Assembly (NCBI GenBank): GCA_963973795.1
Contig: CAXBAF010000002.1
Span: 206,989 to 270,988 of the forward strand
Source of the DNA: UBA1926 sp002337215
GTDB lineage: Bacteria; Planctomycetota; Phycisphaerae; Phycisphaerales; UBA1924
DNA: 64,000 nucleotides
Direction: 5' to 3'
Position numbers and translations under genes: made by a program
Shown here: piece by piece, positions 8,959-18,069 of the stretch
Position numbering within the stretch: position 1 is the stretch's first letter
Layout of the letters: every line of letters starts with the position of its first letter
The notes under the pieces: generated by a model
Seen by the model: the letters and a program-made list of their open reading frames with translations, nothing else
Told to the model about the DNA's origin: nothing
Database searches by the model: none

Positions 8959-9570
8959 ATGCACGATCTCGCGGATGAACGGTTCGGCAAACTTCTCGAC
9001 TCGCTCGCGTCGAAGTCCCCGGCCCCGGGCGGCGGGGCCGCGGGCGCGATGCTCGGCGCGACCGCCGCGGCCCTCGGCGGCATGGTCGTCGCCTACTCGG
9101 TCGGCAAGAAATCGCTCGCCGAGCACGAATCACGGCTCCGAGACGCGGCCTCCGCCCTCGCCAAAATGCAGGCCCGGTTCCTCGCACTCGCGACCGAAGA
9201 CGCCGCCGCGTACGAAGAACTCAACCGCCTCCAGAAGCTCGAAGCCGACGATCAAGTCCGGATAACCGAAGAACCCGCGGCCCTCCGGCGAGCGATCGCG
9301 GCTCCCGAATCGGCCCGTGTGCTCGCGATGGATCTCCTGTCCCTGCTCGAGTCGCTCGTCGGGCGCACGAACCTGTACCTCGGGAGCGACCTCGCGATCG
9401 CCGGGGTCGCCGCCGAGGCCGCCGCCGTCGCCGCGGGGTGGAACGTCCGCATCAACGCTCCGGGGCTCCCGCACACCGACCGGGACGCCGCGCTCGACCT
9501 GGTGAACAAAGGCGACCGCGCGGCGGCCGAGGCCCGGAGCAGGATCGAATCGGCCTGCGCCGCCGACTGA
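8959..9570 (+). CDS. cyclodeaminase/cyclohydrolase family protein (FchA-like)
   Basis: 203 all-helical residues matching the FTCD C-terminal domain/FchA family, which converts formimino- or methenyl-tetrahydrofolate. Signature segments are the N-terminal helix LLDSLASKSPAPGGGAAGAM, the Gly-rich turn that binds folate, and NLYLGSDLAIAGVAAEAA near the C-terminus. The length is typical (about 200). ATG 8959 is chosen over the adjacent GTG 8956 because TACGCT sits at leaderless spacing. It is followed 110 bp later by the RsbU-like gene, which has its own promoter. Confidence 0.85.
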   Translation: MHDLADERFGKLLDSLASKSPAPGGGAAGAMLGATAAALGGMVVAYSVGKKSLAEHESRLRDAASALAKMQARFLALATEDAAAYEELNRLQKLEADDQVRITEEPAALRRAIAAPESARVLAMDLLSLLESLVGRTNLYLGSDLAIAGVAAEAAAVAAGWNVRINAPGLPHTDRDAALDLVNKGDRAAAEARSRIESACAAD

Positions 9571-9668
9571 CACTCAGGCCACCCGTGCCCGGTTCTGCCC
9601 GTCCGCGGCCCATCCGCAGCCCGTTTGCGGCCCGTTTCGATGGGTGCTCCAGCCCCAGCAACCCGCCC

Positions 9669-9674
9669 TACGCT
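9669..9674 (+). promoter_or_regulatory. -10 box, leaderless start
   Basis: TACGCT ends seven bases before GTG 9681, and there is no Shine-Dalgarno. Confidence 0.6.
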
Positions 9675-9680
9675 TTGCCC

Positions 9681-11000
9681 GTGAAGTACACCCGCGTCGA
9701 CACCGCCGACACCCGCGAAGTCGCCGACCTCGACAACCTCTTCCGCGTTGCCAGCACGCTCGACAGGCCCACCCAGATGCTCAAGCATTTCGGCGGCTGG
9801 TTCGGGAAGAACCGCCCGACCGATTTCTTCATGTCGATCGCCAGGCGTGACCTCCCGGACGGCAAGTACAAGGTCACCCGCCTCATGACCCGGGAGGTGC
9901 GTGAGAACCTCGACAAACAGCCCCCGGAGAACCCATGGCGCGACTGGGACGACCTTCCGACCTACGAAGGCGGGCTCGTGGGCGACATCATCGAGCACGG
10001 CGGACCCCAGATCCTCACCGATCTCGATGCGGGCAACGACCCCCACTTCGGCGAACACCTCGCCGAGATCGGGTCCATGATGGCCATCCCCCAGTATCAC
10101 GAGGGACGCGCGACCAACTGGGCGCTCTCGTTCTATGAGGATCCACGAGGCCCGCGTCCACAAGATCTGCTCGACGCCCTCATGCAGACCAGCCTCCTCG
10201 GGATGGCGACCCGCAACCTCGTCTCCAAGCGGCAGGAAGAGAAGCTCAACAAGGAACTCACACACCAGTTCGAGCAGATCGCCGGCATCCAACGCTCGCT
10301 GCTGCCGCAGAAAACCCCGACGATCCCGGGGCTCAGAATCGCGACCAGCTACATGACCTCCGACCGCGCCGGGGGCGACTACTACGACTTTCTGCCCTTC
10401 CCCGACGGCAGTTGGGGGATCCTCATCGCCGACGTCAGCGGGCACGGCCCCGCCGCCGCGACCGTCATGGCGATGCTCCGTGCCATCCTCCACTGCTTTC
10501 AGGGCGACGATTTCAGCCCCGCCAAAGTCATGGCGTTCGCCAACGAGAAACTCGCCGCCTCCAACCTCGACGGCAGCTTCGTCACCGCCTTCTTCGCGGT
10601 GTACAACCCCGGATCGTCCACCCTCTCCTGGGCCCGCTGCGGGCACAACCCCCCGCTGCTCAAGACGCCGGGCGAGGGCGTGATCGAACTCGACAAGTCC
10701 GGCGTCCCGCCGCTCGGCGTCCTGACGAATCTCGAACCGGAAGAAGAAACGATCACGATCCGTCCCGGACAGACACTCATCCTCTACACCGACGGGATCA
10801 CCGAATCCTTCAACAACAAGGGCGTGATGTTCGGCGTCAAGGGCGTCATCTCTTCGCTCGAGGACTGCGACGGCCAGCCCGATTGCGTCGTCGATTCCAT
10901 CTACGGCGCGCTCTACAAGCACACCAACTCGATGGAACGCGACGACGACCAGACCCTCGTCGCGCTCCGCCGTGAGGATGAGCCGATCGAACCCGCATGA
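9681..11000 (+). CDS. RsbU/SpoIIE-type PP2C protein phosphatase with GAF-like sensor
   Basis: 439 residues. Residues about 10-190 form a GAF-like sensor region. A linker helix KRQEEKLNKELTHQFEQIAG leads to the PPM/SpoIIE phosphatase domain, beginning IQRSLLPQKTP. Metal-binding residues are visible in DRAGGDYYDF, IADVSGHGPAAA, YTDGITES and ERDDDQTLVAL. Such enzymes dephosphorylate anti-sigma-factor antagonists in partner-switching systems, but no antagonist or anti-sigma kinase is encoded nearby, so its target is unknown. GTG 9681 is supported by TACGCT at leaderless spacing; the open frame upstream is not used. The stop overlaps the next start by four bases (ATGA), so the two are co-translated. 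Confidence 0.9.
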   Translation: MKYTRVDTADTREVADLDNLFRVASTLDRPTQMLKHFGGWFGKNRPTDFFMSIARRDLPDGKYKVTRLMTREVRENLDKQPPENPWRDWDDLPTYEGGLVGDIIEHGGPQILTDLDAGNDPHFGEHLAEIGSMMAIPQYHEGRATNWALSFYEDPRGPRPQDLLDALMQTSLLGMATRNLVSKRQEEKLNKELTHQFEQIAGIQRSLLPQKTPTIPGLRIATSYMTSDRAGGDYYDFLPFPDGSWGILIADVSGHGPAAATVMAMLRAILHCFQGDDFSPAKVMAFANEKLAASNLDGSFVTAFFAVYNPGSSTLSWARCGHNPPLLKTPGEGVIELDKSGVPPLGVLTNLEPEEETITIRPGQTLILYTDGITESFNNKGVMFGVKGVISSLEDCDGQPDCVVDSIYGALYKHTNSMERDDDQTLVALRREDEPIEPA

Positions 11001-11530
11001 GCCGTCGCGCACCCACAGACCCGAACGCCCCCCCCAGCGATCCTGCCGACATCCCCTGGTGGGGCGTGCCCGATCCCACCGGGCAGACCAGCACCGGCGA
11101 GGTCGGCCTCCGGTTCGAGTGCACCCAGTGCGGCGCCTGCTGCACCGGCGCGCCGGGATACGTCCACTACACCAGTACCGAGGCCGACGCGATGGCGGCG
11201 GAACTCGGAATCCCTCGAAGTGATTTCGACCGGAGGTTCACGCACCGCACGCCGTTCGGGCCCAGCCTCACCGAGACCAAGACCGAGTTCGGGAACGACT
11301 GCGTCTTCCTCGACCGCGAGACCCGGCCCGGAAAGGCCCTCTGTCGCGTCTACAGAAACCGCCCCGCGCAGTGCCGCACGTGGCCGTTCTGGAAAGACAA
11401 TCTCAAAACCCCCCACCACTGGCGGTCCGCGTCCCGCACCTGCCCGGGCATGAACACCGGGACGCTGCACTCACCCCAAACGATCGCGCTGACCGTCGAA
11501 CGCGACACCGGGGCCGCCCGAGACGCGTGA
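10997..11530 (+). CDS. YkgJ family cysteine-cluster protein
   Basis: 177 residues. The CxxCxxCC cluster (FECTQCGACCTG) together with CVFLD, CRVYRNRPAQCRTWPFW and a late Cys in SRTCPG fits the YkgJ zinc- or iron-chelating family, whose function is not established. The family's usual length is about 110-180 residues. Translation is coupled to the RsbU-like phosphatase by an ATGA overlap, suggesting a joint role. No membrane segment is seen. Confidence 0.85.
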   Translation: MSRRAPTDPNAPPSDPADIPWWGVPDPTGQTSTGEVGLRFECTQCGACCTGAPGYVHYTSTEADAMAAELGIPRSDFDRRFTHRTPFGPSLTETKTEFGNDCVFLDRETRPGKALCRVYRNRPAQCRTWPFWKDNLKTPHHWRSASRTCPGMNTGTLHSPQTIALTVERDTGAARDA

Positions 11531-11594
11531 TCGCCGCGCCGTCCGCACCGAAAAACCACTCTGCTGTGCGCACACCCGCCGACGAAGCCCCGGA

Positions 11595-11600
11595 TACGCT
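11595..11600 (+). promoter_or_regulatory. -10 box, leaderless start
   Basis: TACGCT ends seven bases before GTG 11607, and there is no Shine-Dalgarno. Confidence 0.6.
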
Positions 11601-11606
11601 CACACC

Positions 11607-13556
11607 GTGGCACGCAAGGACGCCAAAAAATCGCAGCGCAACCAGGACCGATCGGCCTTCTGGTCGCTCGCCCGCAAGATGCTCCGCTACCAGCGGCTGC
11701 TCGTCATCGCGCTCATCTGCGCCGTCATCAGCGGGTCCTCGCTGGGCGGGGGCATCATCGCGGCCTCCCCCGTCCTCGAAGCGATCATGGGCAAGGAGGC
11801 CACGCTCGGCGAGCTCGCGATGGAATTCAACGCGGGCGACCCCATCGTCGAGATCCCCCAGGCGATCATCGACCGACTCCCCGAGAAGCCCTTCACCGCC
11901 GTGATCTGGATGATGATCGGGCTCGCGACGCTCACGCTCATCGGCGCCTCGTCCAACTTCGTCCACCTCTATCTCTCGATGATCGTCGTCGAGCGCACGG
12001 CCGCGCTCATCCGCCGCGACCTCTTCCGGCGTGTCATCCATCTCCCGCTCCGCAAGCTCATCACCGACGGGTCAGCCGACCCGGTGAGCCGGATCGTCAA
12101 CGATCCGCAGCAGCTCGGCGCGGGGTTCGGCGCCCTCATCAGCAAGGGCGTCGCCCAGGTGAGCAAGGGTGTGTTCGCGTTCGCCGCCGCGATCATCATC
12201 GACTGGCGGATGACCGGCATCACCCTGCTCGTCGCCCCGCTGCTCTACCTGGTCATCCGCCGGCTCAGCAAGCGCATCCGCCGCGCTTCCCGCGCCGCCC
12301 TCAACAAGCAGGCTCTGCTCTACGGGGCCGCGAGCGAATCGCTCCAGGGCCTGCGTGTCGTCAAGGTCCACACCACCGAGCGCTACGAGTCGGGCCGGTT
12401 CCACAAGATCAACAAAGAGGTTCTCAGCAACCTCCTCGCCGCCCGGCGCGCCCGCGCCCTCTCCAGCCCGCTCGTCGAGGCGATGGCGGTGCTCACCATC
12501 TGCGGCCTCACGCTCATCGCCGTCAAGGCGGTCATGGACGAGGAGATCACCGCGACGACCATGTTCCTCACCCTCGGCGCCCTGGGCATCTCGGGCGCCT
12601 CGCTCCGCCCGCTGACGGGCATCATCAACGACATCCAGCAGGCCGCCCCCGCCGCGGAGCGCATCCAGCAGCTGCTGGCAGAGCCCAGCGAGCCGGGGCA
12701 CGGACGCGAGCTCTCCCGGTTGCCGAGACACGCGCAGACGATCACCTTCCGCAACGTCACGTTCACCTATCCGGGCGCCGAGGCCCCGTCGATCCGAGGC
12801 CTCACCCTCGAGGTCGCGCACGGCGAGACGGTCGCCGTGGTGGGCCCGAACGGCTCGGGCAAGACCACCCTGCTTAGCCTCGTCCCGCGCCTCTTCGAGC
12901 CCGATGCCGAGCAGACCGACGGCAGCGCCCCCGGCGCGATCCTGATCGATGGCACCGACATCCGCACCGTCTCGGTCCGCTCGCTCCGCAAGCAGATCGG
13001 GGTCGTCACGCAGGAGACTGTCCTGTTCGGGGGGACCATCGCCGACAACATCGCCTACGGCGCGGAGGGCGTGACGCGCGAGCGGATCATCGACGCCGCA
13101 AAGCAGGCGCGCGCGCACGCGTTCATCGAGGCCAAGGGCGGGTACGAGACCGTCGTCGGCGAGCGCGGCCTCACGCTCTCGGGAGGCCAGCGGCAACGCC
13201 TCGCCATCGCCCGCGCCATCCTCCGCGACCCCGCGATCCTGATCCTCGACGAGGCGACGAGCATGATCGACGCCGACAGCGAGGCGCGGATCACAGAGGC
13301 CCTCGCCGAGTTCAGCGCCGGGCGCACAACACTCGTCGTCGCCCACCGCCTGAGCACCGTCATCAACGCGGACCGGATCGCCGTGCTCGACAAGGGCGAG
13401 CTTGTCGACCTGGGCACCCACACCGAACTGCTCGGCCGATGCGACGTCTACCGCCAGATCGCGAGCCGGCAGCTGATCGCCCACGATACAGGCCCCGGCG
13501 ACCGCCCAGCCGCGTCGGGGACGGCCTCCACAGACGCCCACACAGACGCGGTCTAG
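11607..13556 (+). CDS. ABC transporter, fused permease and ATPase (exporter type)
   Basis: 649 residues. The N-terminal transmembrane domain has about six helices (for example LLVIALICAVISGSSLGGGI, AVIWMMIGLATLTLIGA and the MAVLTICGLTLIAVKAV region). The nucleotide-binding domain has Walker A GPNGSGKTT (about residue 413), Q-loop VVTQETV, signature LSGGQRQRLAIARA (about 522), Walker B ILILDEAT and the H-loop VVAHRLS. This is the MsbA/lipid-exporter arrangement, and presence of lpxB in the window makes lipid export plausible, but the substrate cannot be told from sequence. An extra loop of about 55 residues follows the first helix. It starts at GTG 11607 with leaderless spacing. Confidence 0.92.
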   Translation: MARKDAKKSQRNQDRSAFWSLARKMLRYQRLLVIALICAVISGSSLGGGIIAASPVLEAIMGKEATLGELAMEFNAGDPIVEIPQAIIDRLPEKPFTAVIWMMIGLATLTLIGASSNFVHLYLSMIVVERTAALIRRDLFRRVIHLPLRKLITDGSADPVSRIVNDPQQLGAGFGALISKGVAQVSKGVFAFAAAIIIDWRMTGITLLVAPLLYLVIRRLSKRIRRASRAALNKQALLYGAASESLQGLRVVKVHTTERYESGRFHKINKEVLSNLLAARRARALSSPLVEAMAVLTICGLTLIAVKAVMDEEITATTMFLTLGALGISGASLRPLTGIINDIQQAAPAAERIQQLLAEPSEPGHGRELSRLPRHAQTITFRNVTFTYPGAEAPSIRGLTLEVAHGETVAVVGPNGSGKTTLLSLVPRLFEPDAEQTDGSAPGAILIDGTDIRTVSVRSLRKQIGVVTQETVLFGGTIADNIAYGAEGVTRERIIDAAKQARAHAFIEAKGGYETVVGERGLTLSGGQRQRLAIARAILRDPAILILDEATSMIDADSEARITEALAEFSAGRTTLVVAHRLSTVINADRIAVLDKGELVDLGTHTELLGRCDVYRQIASRQLIAHDTGPGDRPAASGTASTDAHTDAV

Positions 13557-13559
13557 GCT
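13554..13559 (+). promoter_or_regulatory. -10 box overlapping the upstream stop codon
   Basis: TAGGCT begins at the TAG stop of the ABC transporter and ends six bases before ATG 13565. Confidence 0.45.
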
Positions 13560-13564
13560 TGCCC

Positions 13565-13927
13565 ATGCACCGCGAGGGAGCCGACCCCCACAACATGCAG
13601 CTCGACGATTTCCTGTGCGATTTCTGCGCGCAGCCGTGGTCGGAGGACCGCCCCTTCGTCGAGGGGCACCGCGGCGCGTGCATCTGCGGCCGCTGCCTCA
13701 CGCTCGCCTTCGCCGACCTCGCGATCCACTTCGTCAGCGACCAGCCGAGAGACGGCGAAGCCTGCACCCTCTGCCTCGAGCCCAAGCCCGACTCGGCCCA
13801 CTGGCGCAGCCCGCTCGACGAGAGCAAACTCGCCTGCGTGAATTGCGTGAAGCGGGCGGCGGGCGTGCTGCACAAGGACGACGAGATCGAGTGGCGCAAG
13901 CCAACCGCTGCGAGGGACGAGGCGTAG
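13565..13927 (+). CDS. small double zinc-finger protein (ClpX C4-like)
   Basis: 120 residues with two CxxC...CxxC units: CDFC with CGRC, and CTLC with CVNC. The first resembles the ClpX-type C4 zinc finger, including a hydrophobic stretch before the second pair (GHRGACICGRC). There is no AAA+ domain, so it is a free-standing finger that may bind a protein partner or nucleic acid. It starts 8 bp after the ABC transporter gene and has its own -10-like hexamer. Function unknown. Confidence 0.7.
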   Translation: MHREGADPHNMQLDDFLCDFCAQPWSEDRPFVEGHRGACICGRCLTLAFADLAIHFVSDQPRDGEACTLCLEPKPDSAHWRSPLDESKLACVNCVKRAAGVLHKDDEIEWRKPTAARDEA

Positions 13928-13936
13928 CCCGTCGCC

Positions 13937-14833
13937 TCACCGACCCCGGCTCTGCGGCGGGGTCGCCCAGCGCATCTTCTCCATCAGCGTCTGCCAATAG
14001 GTCGTCTGACCGCTCAGCACCAGGTGCACGGGCTCGGGGCGCTGGTCGATCGTGATCCGGTCGCCCTCGTAGAGCCTGTGGTTTACCTGCCCGTCGCACA
14101 TCAGCGTCGTCCCGTGCGATTCGGCCGGGAGGCTGTCGCCGTTCTTGATCTCGACCTCGTTCGTGCGCTCAAGGGTGAGCGCCAGAGGCGTCCCGAACGG
14201 GATGACGATCGGACGGAAACTCAGCGAGTGGGCCGCGATGGGCGTGACGACAAACGCGCCGACGTTGGGCGAGACGATCGGACCGCCCGCCGAGACGTTG
14301 TACGCGGTGGACCCCGTGGGCGTGCTGACGATCAGCCCATCGCCCACGACCCGCGGGCCGGGGCTGCCGTCGATATCCATGCGGATCGCGACCATCTTGT
14401 ACGGCGGGCCCGCCGTGACGACGAACTCGTTGAGCGCGATCTCCTCGGCCCGGCTGGTCCCGTCCGGGCCCCGGATGACGGCGTGGATCACCGGCGCGGG
14501 CTGGATCCGCAGTTCGCCCCCGCCGAAGAGGTCCGCGGCTTGCGCGTCGAGCGTGGTGAGATCGAACTCGGCCATGAACCCCACGCTGCCCAGGTTGACA
14601 CCCAGCAGCGGGATGCTCCGATCGGCGCACGCTCGGGCCGCGCCGAGCAGCGTGCCGTCCCCGCCCATCACGACGACCAGGTCGATGCCGGTCTCCGGGA
14701 TCTCGGGGGCCACGGAGGCGTTGTGCTGCGCGACCAGAGAGCCGTGCTTCTCGATGAGCGCACGCACCGAGGGCGCCGCCTCGACCGCATCGGGCTTGTT
14801 CTCGTTCAGGAGCAGGAGGACTCGGCGGCTCAC
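13937..14833 (-). CDS. nadK: NAD kinase
   Basis: 298 residues. Phosphorylates NAD to NADP. The diagnostic GGDGTLLGAAR motif, LGVNLGSVGFMAEF, the nucleotide loop NEFVVTAG and DGLIVSTPTGSTAYNVSAGGPIV-type catalytic segment are all intact. The start is GTG 14833, which is preceded by TAAACT and six bases. It lies downstream of dxs on the same strand with 28 bp between. Confidence 0.95.
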   Translation of the reverse strand: MSRRVLLLLNENKPDAVEAAPSVRALIEKHGSLVAQHNASVAPEIPETGIDLVVVMGGDGTLLGAARACADRSIPLLGVNLGSVGFMAEFDLTTLDAQAADLFGGGELRIQPAPVIHAVIRGPDGTSRAEEIALNEFVVTAGPPYKMVAIRMDIDGSPGPRVVGDGLIVSTPTGSTAYNVSAGGPIVSPNVGAFVVTPIAAHSLSFRPIVIPFGTPLALTLERTNEVEIKNGDSLPAESHGTTLMCDGQVNHRLYEGDRITIDQRPEPVHLVLSGQTTYWQTLMEKMRWATPPQSRGR

Positions 14834-14839
14834 GGGTGG

Positions 14840-14845
14840 AGTTTA
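14840..14845 (-). promoter_or_regulatory. -10 box, leaderless start of nadK
   Basis: TAAACT on the minus strand ends seven bases before GTG 14833. It lies between dxs and nadK, so nadK has its own promoter. Confidence 0.6.
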
Positions 14846-14861
14846 GGTGATCCCGACCGGG

Positions 14862-16859
14862 TCAGTTGGTGGAGGCGGGCTCGGCGGTCGCCGACCGACC
14901 GACGCCGTTCAACGGAGCATCGGACGACTCATCCACCGCGGACCGGATCGCACGGGCGATCCCAGAGGCGTCGATGCCGGCCTGCGCCAACTGGATCGGC
15001 CGGCTGTCCTGGATGATCCACTCGTCGGGCAGGCCCAGTCGGACGATCCTCGAGCCGTCCAGACCCAGTTCCTGCGCACATTCGAGCACCGTGGACCCGA
15101 ACCCGCCCACGACGGTGTGGTCCTCGACGGTCACGATCGGGATGTTGCGACGCAGCAGCGACTCGATGACGCCGCGATCGACGGGCTTGGCGAACCGCGC
15201 GTCCCAGACAGCGACCTTGAAGTCCGCCCCGAGTTCATCGACGGCGGTCATCGCGTCGATCGCGGGCGTGCCGAACGCGAGCACCGCGGCGTCGGGCCGG
15301 TTCTCGTCGAGGTTCTCGAACTCGCTGGTCAGCAGCCTCGCCTTGCCCAACTCGAAGGCCGGGCAATCGAGGGTCGCAAACCGCGTGCTGACATCGTCCC
15401 GCGGGTAGCGGACCGCGGAGAGGCCCTCGTCGTACGTGCGCATGAATTCGAGCGCCGCGACAAGGCTCGGCTCGTCAATCGGTGCGAGCAACGCCGCGTC
15501 GGGGAGCGTCCGGAGCAGCGAGACATCGCAGAAGCCGTGGTGGACGGCGCCGTCGCCCCCGACCAGGCCCGCGCGATCGAGGCAGAGCCTCACCGGCAAG
15601 CCCTGGAGGGCCGACTCCTGGAACGCCTGATCGAACGCCCGCTGCAGGAAAGTCGAGTAGACCGCGAAGAAAGGCTTGAACCCGGTCTTGGCGAGCCCCG
15701 CCATCATGTCGAGCGCGTGGCTTTCGCAGATGCCGGTGTCCCAGACCCGGCCCGGGTACTTGTCGATGACCGTGCTGATCCCCGTCCCGTCGGGCATCGC
15801 CGCGGTGCACGCGACCGCCTTCTCATCCCGGGCCATCAGATCGTCCAGCGCGTCCCCGAACGCGGTCGTGAACGCCCGCCCGCCGCTCTTCATCTCGACC
15901 CGGCAGCCCTGCGCTTCGGTACGCGCAACGCTGAATGCCTTGGGCGAATGGAACCGGGTCGCGTCCGCCTCGGCGACATCGAGCCCCTTGCCCTTGATGG
16001 TCTTGACGTGCAGCACCATCGGGCGGTCCATGTCCCGCGCCTCGGTCAGAAACTCGATGAGGGTCGGGAGATCGTGACCGTCGATCGGTCCCACGGTGAG
16101 CAGGTTGAAGTGCTCGAACCATGAGCCCTCGTTGATGAGCGTCTTGGTCATCTCGCCCGCCTTGTGGTAGGCGTCGCGGATGACATCGCCCCCGGGCAAG
16201 CGGTCGAGGATGCCCTTGGCGCTCTTCTTGAGATCGCTGTACGTGTGGCTCACACGGACCCGATCAAAGTACCCCGCGAGCGCGCCCTGCGGCTTGCTGA
16301 TCGACATCCCGTTGTCGTTAAGAATGACCAGGAACTGGCGATTCAGCGTGCCCGCGTTGTTGAGGCCCTCCATCGCGACACCGTTCGCGATCGACGCGTC
16401 GCCGATCAGCGTGACCACGCGCCGCCCGTCCGGGTTGCTCTCGGGGTCGAACGATTCGTTCGCGAGCGCGTCGCCCCGCGCCATGCCGACGGCCGTCGAG
16501 ATCCCGGTCCCGGCGTGCCCCACGCGGAAGAGATCGTACTTGCTCTCCGAGGGCTCGGGGAACCCGCTCATGCCCTTGCTGGTGCGGAGGTCCTTGAGCA
16601 GGTGGGAACGCCCCGTGACGAGTTTGTGGGGATAGCACTGGTGGCCGACATCGAACAGCAGCCGATCGTGGGCGAAGTCAAAGACATAGTGCATCGCGAG
16701 CGTGAGCTCCACGACGCCGAGATTCGGCGCCAGGTGCCCGCCGGTCCGCTGCACCTGCTCGATGATCGCCGACCGGATCTCGCCCGCGAGCGTTTCGAGT
16801 TGCGCCACGCTCAGGGCCTGGATATCTTTCGATCCGTTCATCTGCTCGAGCAGTGCCAT
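14862..16859 (-). CDS. dxs: 1-deoxy-D-xylulose-5-phosphate synthase
   Basis: 665 residues. Condenses pyruvate and glyceraldehyde 3-phosphate using thiamine diphosphate, the first step of the MEP isoprenoid pathway. The TPP-binding block GDASIANGVAMEGLNNAG with a later NDNGMSIS, the IKGKGL segment and the pyrimidine-domain motif VGGDGAVHHGFCDVS are seen. The family consensus at the last is GADGxTHHGxFD, so this is a modestly divergent Dxs. It is slightly longer than usual (about 620-640). The chosen start MALLEQMNGSKDIQ fits the family N-terminus. An in-frame extension to 16976 is unlikely. A TACACT hexamer at 16934-16939 (minus) may be its -10. ispA lies upstream on the same strand. Confidence 0.93.
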   Translation of the reverse strand: MALLEQMNGSKDIQALSVAQLETLAGEIRSAIIEQVQRTGGHLAPNLGVVELTLAMHYVFDFAHDRLLFDVGHQCYPHKLVTGRSHLLKDLRTSKGMSGFPEPSESKYDLFRVGHAGTGISTAVGMARGDALANESFDPESNPDGRRVVTLIGDASIANGVAMEGLNNAGTLNRQFLVILNDNGMSISKPQGALAGYFDRVRVSHTYSDLKKSAKGILDRLPGGDVIRDAYHKAGEMTKTLINEGSWFEHFNLLTVGPIDGHDLPTLIEFLTEARDMDRPMVLHVKTIKGKGLDVAEADATRFHSPKAFSVARTEAQGCRVEMKSGGRAFTTAFGDALDDLMARDEKAVACTAAMPDGTGISTVIDKYPGRVWDTGICESHALDMMAGLAKTGFKPFFAVYSTFLQRAFDQAFQESALQGLPVRLCLDRAGLVGGDGAVHHGFCDVSLLRTLPDAALLAPIDEPSLVAALEFMRTYDEGLSAVRYPRDDVSTRFATLDCPAFELGKARLLTSEFENLDENRPDAAVLAFGTPAIDAMTAVDELGADFKVAVWDARFAKPVDRGVIESLLRRNIPIVTVEDHTVVGGFGSTVLECAQELGLDGSRIVRLGLPDEWIIQDSRPIQLAQAGIDASGIARAIRSAVDESSDAPLNGVGRSATAEPASTN

Positions 16860-17008
16860 CGGTCCTCGCCGTCTCAGCCGAAGAACCCCGTGGGATGCCA
16901 CAGAGCCCTCTGTTTTCAAATCTTCTTGAAAAGAGTGTATCAGCTTCGCGATCGCGACGCCGCTCTCACATACCACAGATCCGTGGAATTCTTGACCGGT
17001 CTACGGGG

Positions 17009-17941
17009 TCACTTCGTCCGTTGTGCGAGAAACGACGCGAGTTCTTGCAGAACATCGCGATGTTCGCCATCGGGAAGGGATCCGAGCGCTCTGGTCGCCC
17101 GGTCCAATAACGCGTTGACGAACACCCGCGAACCCTCGACGCCGTGCACACCGGGGTAGGTGAGCTTGCCCGCGTCGGCGTCCTTGCCGGTGCGCTTGCC
17201 GAGATGCTCGGCCGACTGGGTGACATCGAGCAGGTCATCGACGACCTGGAACATCAGCCCGATCGCGTCCGCGTACTCCGACACCGCCGCGAGCCGGGCG
17301 TCCGCGACAGGCCCGGGCAGCGATCGTGCGCCGATCAGCGTCCCCATCCGGCACGCCGCCATGATCAGCGCCCCGGTCTTCTCGCGGTGGATCCGCTCGA
17401 CCCGGTCGGTGTCGGGCGTCGCGGCGTCGAACCCGCCAAGCGTGTCGAGCACCTGCCCCGAGATCATCCCGAGCGTGCCGGCGTTGAGTTCCGCCACGAG
17501 CCGGCGGTGCAGCGAATCCCCGACAGGCTCCACCCCCGAGGGCACGATCGAGAGCGTCGCGCTCGCGAGGCTGAGCATCGCGTCGCCCGCAAGGATCGCC
17601 ATCGCCTCGCCGGCGTGGATGTGCAGCGTCGGTCGGCCCCGGCGCAGGTCGTCGTCGTCCATCGCGGGGAGATCGTCGTGGACGAGGCTGAACGCGTGGA
17701 TCAATTCAACGGCCGCGCCCGCCGGCAGGCTCGCGGGTCCCATCGCCTCATCGCCCGAAACCGCGACGGCGCAGTGCCAGGCGAACAGTGGACGCACCCG
17801 CTTGCCCCCGCCCAGCAGGCTGTACCGGATCGCGTCGCGGAGGTTCGGGGGGACCGGCAGTTCCGCCGTGATCGCGTCGAGGTGGGCGTCGATGCGCGCG
17901 CGCGGTTCGGCGAAGCGGGCGTTCGCATGCTGCTCGTTCAT
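17009..17941 (-). CDS. ispA: polyprenyl (farnesyl/geranylgeranyl) diphosphate synthase
   Basis: 310 residues. Chain-elongates isoprenyl diphosphates. First Asp-rich motif DDLPAMDDDDLRRG, second motif DDLLDVT, GGGKRVRPLF near the N-terminus and GKDADAGKLTYPGVHG near the end are all standard for IspA. Two starts are possible: ATG 17941 has GGAG eight bases upstream, and a pair of ATGs at 17966-17971 follows TACACT (17980-17985, minus) at near-leaderless spacing. I chose the one with the Shine-Dalgarno. It lies upstream of dxs on the same strand, a common pairing in the MEP pathway. Confidence 0.9.
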   Translation of the reverse strand: MNEQHANARFAEPRARIDAHLDAITAELPVPPNLRDAIRYSLLGGGKRVRPLFAWHCAVAVSGDEAMGPASLPAGAAVELIHAFSLVHDDLPAMDDDDLRRGRPTLHIHAGEAMAILAGDAMLSLASATLSIVPSGVEPVGDSLHRRLVAELNAGTLGMISGQVLDTLGGFDAATPDTDRVERIHREKTGALIMAACRMGTLIGARSLPGPVADARLAAVSEYADAIGLMFQVVDDLLDVTQSAEHLGKRTGKDADAGKLTYPGVHGVEGSRVFVNALLDRATRALGSLPDGEHRDVLQELASFLAQRTK

Positions 17942-18057
17942 CTTCGCTGCTCCGACCGTCTGCTCCATCATCTCCTGCGAGTGTACGGGTCGATACCCCA
18001 CATCGTCGTGGGTCGACGCGGGCCGTCACCCATGTTCGCCCGCCCCCGTCCATCCCC

Positions 18058-18063
18058 TACCAT
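18058..18063 (+). promoter_or_regulatory. -10 box, leaderless start
   Basis: TACCAT ends seven bases before ATG 18070. Confidence 0.55.
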
Positions 18064-18069
18064 CGCCGC

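Noticed and set aside
9252..11012. 586-codon minus-strand frame opposite the RsbU-like gene.
   Set aside because: The plus-strand phosphatase has complete catalytic motifs and a promoter, and the antisense frame has neither.
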